DNA of 15,602 nucleotides from DBFJGL01 sp048394785. Lineage in GTDB: Bacteria > Bacillota > Clostridia > Christensenellales > CAG-917. How positions within the stretch are numbered: position 1 is the first letter of the stretch; every line of letters begins with the position of its first letter. Under the pieces are notes generated by a model. The model was not told the origin of the DNA and made no database searches. It was given only the letters and a program-made list of their open reading frames with translations. Location of the stretch: assembly GCA_048394785.1 (NCBI GenBank), contig DBFJGL010000108.1, positions 1 through 15,602 of the forward strand, read 5' to 3'. Made by a program: the position numbers and the translations under genes. Below are positions 14,299 through 15,602 of this stretch, piece by piece.

Positions 14299-15573
14299 AT
14301 GAATTACGCTAATCTGAGCGCAGAGCAGTTGCAAGAAATGCTCAAAGACGAACAAAAGAATTTTAAGAAGCTCGCAAAGAAGGGCAAGCCCGTCGATATG
14401 ACAAGAGGCAGACCGTCCAAAGAACAGCTTAAAATCGCAATGCCGATGCTTGAAAACGCAGGTTCGTACAATTACGAGCTTTCTCCTGCCGACGCAAGAA
14501 ATTACGGTCCGTCCGGCGGCACGAAAGAGGCGCGCGCGCTGTTTGCCGAGGTTTTCGACGTCAAAGAGGACGAAGTCATAGTCGGCGACGGAAGCAGTCT
14601 CAGCATAATGTACGGACTCGTACAATACGCAATGCAGTTCGGCGTGCTCGGCTCAACTCCTTGGAACAAGCTTGACAAGGTCAAGTTCATTTGCCCCGCG
14701 CCCGGATATGACAGACACTTTTCCATCTGCGAAAATTTCGGCATCGATATGATAACCGTGCCTATGCTCGCGGACGGTCCCGATATGGATTTGATTGAGG
14801 CGCTCGTCAAAGAAGACGCGTCCGTAAAAGGCATATGGTGCGTGCCCAAATATTCCAACCCCACGGGCATAACTTTCTCGGACAAGGTGGTAGACAGAAT
14901 GGCTACGATGAAGGTTGCCGCCGACGATTTCAGAATTTTCTGGGATAACGCCTATATCGTCCACAGCCTTTACGATACCGAAGATAAACTCAAAAACATA
15001 TTTGCGGTTGCAAGAAAAGCGGGCACGATGAACAGAATTTACAGTCTTGTGTCCACTGCGAAAATCACGTTTGCAGGCAGCGGCGTCGCCGCGCTCGCGT
15101 CGTCCAAAGAGAATATAGACGATATATTGAAAAAGATGTTTTATCAGCAGATTTGCCCCAACAAGGTAAATCAGGTTATGCACGTCAATTTCCTCAAAAA
15201 TCTTGACGGCATACGCAAAGTGATGTCGGCTCACGCGGCGTTGCTCCGTCCCAAATTCGAGTTGTTCGACAAAAAATTCACGGAGGCTTTCGCAGACGAC
15301 GAGGACGTGAAGTGGTCGAAACCCAGAGGCGGTTATTTCATTTCGGTGGACGTAAAAGCGTGCGCAAAGAGAATTGTGACGCTGGCGGCGGACGCGGGAG
15401 TCAAGTTCACCGCGGCAGGCGCAACTTTCCCTTATCGCAACGACGACAACGACAGCAATATAAGAATTGCCCCGTCCGTTCCCTCTCTCGAAGAAATGGA
15501 TTTTGCAATCGACGTTCTGATTTCCGCAGTGAAGCAGGCGAGAATGGAACTTGCGCTCAAAAACGCGCATTAA
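14299..15573 (+). CDS. Aspartate aminotransferase-like PLP enzyme (subgroup Ic type)
   Basis: A fold-type I PLP aminotransferase of 424 residues, probably interconverting aspartate/2-oxoglutarate and oxaloacetate/glutamate. The N-terminal VDMTRGRPSKEQL (32-44) is the mark of the atypical aspartate aminotransferase group (subgroup Ic) also found in Actinobacteria. Further motifs are NYGPSGGTKEAR (68-79), VGDGSSLSIMYGL (95-107), CPAPGYDRHF (132-141), YSNPTG (185-190), and FWDNAY (214-219) with the PLP-ring Asp and Tyr. The PLP lysine is Lys255 in STAKITFAGSG. KPRGGYFISVD (341-351) and the substrate-carboxylate Arg389 in SNIRIAPS complete the set. No signal or membrane segment is seen. The start follows GACGGAGG at a suitable spacing. 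The gene appears to be a single transcription unit after der. The exact amino-acid substrate is inferred from the family, not proven by the sequence. Confidence 0.88.
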   Translation: MNYANLSAEQLQEMLKDEQKNFKKLAKKGKPVDMTRGRPSKEQLKIAMPMLENAGSYNYELSPADARNYGPSGGTKEARALFAEVFDVKEDEVIVGDGSSLSIMYGLVQYAMQFGVLGSTPWNKLDKVKFICPAPGYDRHFSICENFGIDMITVPMLADGPDMDLIEALVKEDASVKGIWCVPKYSNPTGITFSDKVVDRMATMKVAADDFRIFWDNAYIVHSLYDTEDKLKNIFAVARKAGTMNRIYSLVSTAKITFAGSGVAALASSKENIDDILKKMFYQQICPNKVNQVMHVNFLKNLDGIRKVMSAHAALLRPKFELFDKKFTEAFADDEDVKWSKPRGGYFISVDVKACAKRIVTLAADAGVKFTAAGATFPYRNDDNDSNIRIAPSVPSLEEMDFAIDVLISAVKQARMELALKNAH

Positions 15574-15602
15574 AGCCGCGCGCTTTGCAGAAGCAGCGAA
15601 GC

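Noticed and set aside
14653..15570. A 305-codon open frame on the minus strand opposite the aminotransferase
   Set aside because: It is a shadow of the aminotransferase codons, with no domain and no initiation signal.
15574..15602. Hairpin-like sequence after the aminotransferase stop
   Set aside because: Possible GC-rich stem arms are present, but the window ends before any T-run could be seen.
1..15602. CRISPR array, tRNA, rRNA, insertion sequence, attachment site or defence island
   Set aside because: No regularly spaced repeats, cloverleaf genes, transposase or integrase frames, or terminal inverted repeats were seen on either strand.

Overview
The window looks like a chromosomal stretch from a member of the Bacillota, most likely an uncultured-type Clostridia. 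The evidence is a THF-class riboswitch in front of a folate operon, an RNase J, strong GGAGG-type ribosome binding sites, sigma-A-like promoters with TATAAT boxes, compact operons and a TTG start. This placement is inference from gene content; no rRNA or other phylogenetic marker was compared.

Layout, left to right. (1) 1-419 (+): the 3' end of an alpha/beta hydrolase gene, visibly more AT-rich than its neighbours. (2) 492-1486 (-): a secreted polysaccharide deacetylase gene broken by a frameshift, explained exactly by a 5-bp tandem duplication at 933-942. (3) 1582-1612: an intrinsic terminator closing a two-gene minus-strand operon of membrane proteins (1683-2567 and 2579-3430). The first of these to be transcribed resembles the DUF5058 family; its partner has about six membrane segments and a charged tail. 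(4) 3431-3807: a 377-base divergent intergenic region holding a weak minus-strand promoter, a clear plus-strand promoter (TTGTCA-17-TATAAT) and a tetrahydrofolate riboswitch. (5) 3808-7336 (+): the riboswitch-controlled folate operon folC-folE-folP-folBK, with overlapping or abutting genes. (6) 7362-7388: a symmetric, probably bidirectional terminator. (7) 7452-9637 (-): the serine operon serC-serA behind its own promoter; SerA carries a shortened ACT-like tail. (8) 9785-12643 (+): RNase J followed by a degenerate GT-B-glycosyltransferase-like protein. (9) 12766-14076 (+): the ribosome assembly GTPase Der. (10) 14299-15573 (+): a subgroup Ic-type aspartate aminotransferase.

How it works together. 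The folate operon supplies GTP cyclohydrolase I, dihydroneopterin aldolase fused to HPPK, dihydropteroate synthase and dihydrofolate/folylpolyglutamate synthase, and would be under feedback from reduced folate through the riboswitch. The dihydroneopterin-triphosphate-dephosphorylating step (FolQ-like) and p-aminobenzoate synthesis are not in the window. The convergent serCA operon makes serine, the main one-carbon donor to tetrahydrofolate, so the two operons are metabolically linked though separately transcribed. RNase J and Der are housekeeping RNA-decay and ribosome-assembly functions.

Most of the window is ordinary core genome. The points that stand out are the riboswitch with its ambiguous expression platform, the 5-bp duplication that knocks out the deacetylase, the pared-down ACT domain of SerA, the degenerate glycosyltransferase-like protein between rnj and der, and the uncharacterised membrane protein pair. 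I saw no CRISPR array, tRNA, rRNA, insertion sequence or obvious novel multi-gene defence or mobile system.
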